6,159 bases of DNA. It comes from Victivallales bacterium. GTDB lineage: Bacteria; Verrucomicrobiota; Lentisphaeria; Victivallales; UBA1829. Position numbers and translations under genes: made by a program. The stretch spans positions 1-6,159 of the forward strand of contig JAEEQO010000175.1 in the NCBI GenBank assembly GCA_016285335.1, given 5' to 3'. How positions within the stretch are numbered: the first letter of the stretch is position 1; each line of letters opens with the position of its first letter. Below, in pieces: positions 4,642 to 6,159 of this stretch. The notes under the pieces were generated by a model that did no database searches, had not been told where the DNA came from, and worked only from the letters and a program-made list of their open reading frames with translations.

Positions 4642-6159
4642 ATGAAGAATCTTCAGGCGAAACGCAGTCAATTCGTGTGGTACGACGACAGCCTCCCGTT
4701 CGAGCAGCGCGTGGAAGCGCTCATCAACGCCATGACCGTGAAGGAAAAGGTCAGCCAGCTGCTGCACGATGCGCCCGCGATCGAACGCCTCGGCGTCCCC
4801 GCGTACAACTACTGGAGCGAATGTCTGCACGGCGTGGCGCGCGCCGGCATGGCGACCGTGTTTCCGCAGGCCGTCGGCATGGCCGCCACGTTCGACACCG
4901 ACCTGGAATACCGCATGGGATGCGCCGTCGCGGTCGAGGCGCGCGCGAAGCACGCCGCCGCACTCAGGCTCTCCGGCGACGGCAGCAGCCCGATCTACCG
5001 CGGGCTGACCTTCTGGAGCCCGAACATCAACATCTTCCGCGATCCGCGGTGGGGACGCGGCCAGGAAACGTTCGGCGAAGACCCGTACCTGACCGGGGAA
5101 ATGGGCGCGGTGTTCGTCCGCGCGCTTCAGGGCGACGATCCGAAATACCTGAAACTGGCAGCCTGCGCCAAGCATTTCTGGGGTCACAGCGGGCCCGAGG
5201 CGGAACGCCACCAGTTCGACGCGAAGATCAGCAAACGCGACGCCACGCAGACCTATCTGCCCGCGTTCAAAAAGCTCGTGACCGAGGCGAACGTGGAATC
5301 CGTGATGGGCGCGTACAACCGCACCAACGGCCAGGTCTGCTGCGGCAGCGCGAAGTACATCAGGGAACTCCTCCGCAAGAAATGGGGTTTCAAGGGGCAT
5401 TTCGTATCCGACTGCTGGGCGATCATGGACTTCCACCAGCACCACAAGGTCACGGCCGACCAGACCGCGTCCGCCGCGTACGCGCTGAAGAACGGCTGCA
5501 ACCTCAACTGCGGCTGCTCGTTCGAAAAGCTCCTCGACGCGTATGAAAAGAAAATGATCCGGGAGGCCGACCTCGACGAAGCCCTGCGCCATGTGCTCAT
5601 GACCCGCATGAAACTCGGCTGTTTCGACCGCGACGAGCTCGTCCCGCTGGCGAAGACGCCGATCTCGAAGGTGCATTGCGCCGAACACCGCGCGATCGCG
5701 CTCGAAGCCGCACGCAAATCCGTCGTCCTGCTCAAAAACGACGGCATCCTCCCGTTCAAGCCGCTGGCGAAACTGAACCTGACCGGCCCGAACCTGACCA
5801 GCCTCCCCGCGCTCTGGGGCAATTACAACGGGTTCTCCGACCACATGGTGACCGTGCTGGAGGGCATCGCCGCGAACGCCGATCCCGGCACCAGCTTCGA
5901 GCCGCGCAACAGTGTGCCCCTGAACGGCCCCGCGGTCGACCTCTCCAACCGCATCTGGCTCTATGACAGGAAATTCCCGGTCGTCGCGGTCGTCGGGTTC
6001 GACGAATCCATTGAGGGCGAGGAAAGCGACAGCACCGAACGCAACTCCATCGCCTTGCCCGCTTCCCAGCGGTCCATGCTCGACTTCCTCTACAGGGAAG
6101 GCTTCCGGGTCGTGCTTGTCGTGATGGCGGGCTCCCCGAGCGGCCTCCGCGAGGATGTG
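4642..6159 (+). CDS. GH3 family beta-xylosidase/beta-glucosidase-like enzyme, 3' end missing
   Basis: The first 506 codons of a glycoside hydrolase family 3 enzyme, which removes sugars from the non-reducing ends of beta-linked oligosaccharides with retention. The (beta/alpha)8 domain shows YWSECLHGVA (57-66), TVFPQAVGMAATFD (72-85), DPRWGRGQETFGEDPYLTG (134-152), AKHFWGHSGPEAERHQFDA (176-194) and GHFVSDCWAI (252-261), with D257 as the expected nucleophile. The second domain begins near SVVLLKNDGILPF (360-372). It contains LWGNYNG, VTVLEGI and GFDESIEGEESDSTERNSIALPASQ (452-476), where E460 is the likely acid/base by alignment. The WxExLHG form suggests the xylosidase/arabinofuranosidase branch over BglX, but the substrate cannot be fixed from sequence. 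There is no signal peptide, so it is probably cytoplasmic. The start has AGGAG (4631-4635) six bases upstream. Family members usually run 700-900 residues, so roughly a third is cut off by the window. Confidence 0.95.
   Translation, partial: MKNLQAKRSQFVWYDDSLPFEQRVEALINAMTVKEKVSQLLHDAPAIERLGVPAYNYWSECLHGVARAGMATVFPQAVGMAATFDTDLEYRMGCAVAVEARAKHAAALRLSGDGSSPIYRGLTFWSPNINIFRDPRWGRGQETFGEDPYLTGEMGAVFVRALQGDDPKYLKLAACAKHFWGHSGPEAERHQFDAKISKRDATQTYLPAFKKLVTEANVESVMGAYNRTNGQVCCGSAKYIRELLRKKWGFKGHFVSDCWAIMDFHQHHKVTADQTASAAYALKNGCNLNCGCSFEKLLDAYEKKMIREADLDEALRHVLMTRMKLGCFDRDELVPLAKTPISKVHCAEHRAIALEAARKSVVLLKNDGILPFKPLAKLNLTGPNLTSLPALWGNYNGFSDHMVTVLEGIAANADPGTSFEPRNSVPLNGPAVDLSNRIWLYDRKFPVVAVVGFDESIEGEESDSTERNSIALPASQRSMLDFLYREGFRVVLVVMAGSPSGLREDV

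Noticed and set aside
4555..5844. A 429-codon minus-strand open frame
   Set aside because: It is antisense to the GH3 gene, whose motifs are unmistakable. Its His/Val/Arg/Glu-rich composition is typical of GC-rich antisense frames.

Overview
The window looks like chromosomal DNA from a GC-rich bacterium. Four genes have strong Shine-Dalgarno sites (AAAGGAG, AGGAGG or AGGAGAG, 6-8 nt before ATG), a fifth (the cut-off gene at the left edge) has an equally good one, and the promoters match the sigma70 consensus. That argues against Bacteroidota, whose promoters and start signals differ. The mix of short lipoproteins, a stand-alone GGQ release-factor-like protein with a C-terminal helix-turn-helix-like end, a DUF4126-like membrane protein and a GH3 glycosidase fits the PVC group, perhaps a gut Lentisphaerota or Verrucomicrobiota member. 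This placement is a guess from general resemblance.

Layout. The left edge (1-24) holds only the first eight codons of a minus-strand gene, whose promoter and ribosome binding site lie at 32-95. Back to back with it, a second promoter (156-183) drives a 433-residue membrane protein with two zinc-ribbon-like cysteine clusters (234-1535). A promoter at 1671-1698 then drives two identical tRNA-Gly(GCC) genes in tandem (1715-1789 and 1823-1897). These are followed closely by a small lipoprotein gene (1928-2368) and a gene for a GGQ-motif ribosome-rescue-type protein (2414-2908). No separate promoter is visible for these two, so all four may be read together.

A minus-strand two-gene operon converges on this cluster. 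It starts from a near-consensus promoter (4331-4359), encodes a secreted, highly repetitive Pro/Gln-rich protein (3382-4230) and a short lipoprotein (2974-3339), and ends at a clear intrinsic terminator (2914-2948). Divergent from it, a promoter at 4529-4556 and an AGGAG site lead into a GH3 beta-xylosidase/beta-glucosidase-like gene (4642 to the window edge). That gene runs off the end after 506 codons.

How they may work together. The tRNA, lipoprotein and GGQ gene order loosely links translation functions. The minus-strand operon makes two cell-envelope proteins. The GH3 enzyme lacks a signal peptide and probably cleaves imported plant-type oligosaccharides in the cytoplasm. I saw no mobile element, CRISPR array or defence cassette. 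The points most worth a second look are the C at position 55 in both tRNA-Gly copies, the layered repeats of the 282-residue envelope protein, and the fused C-terminal module on the GGQ protein.
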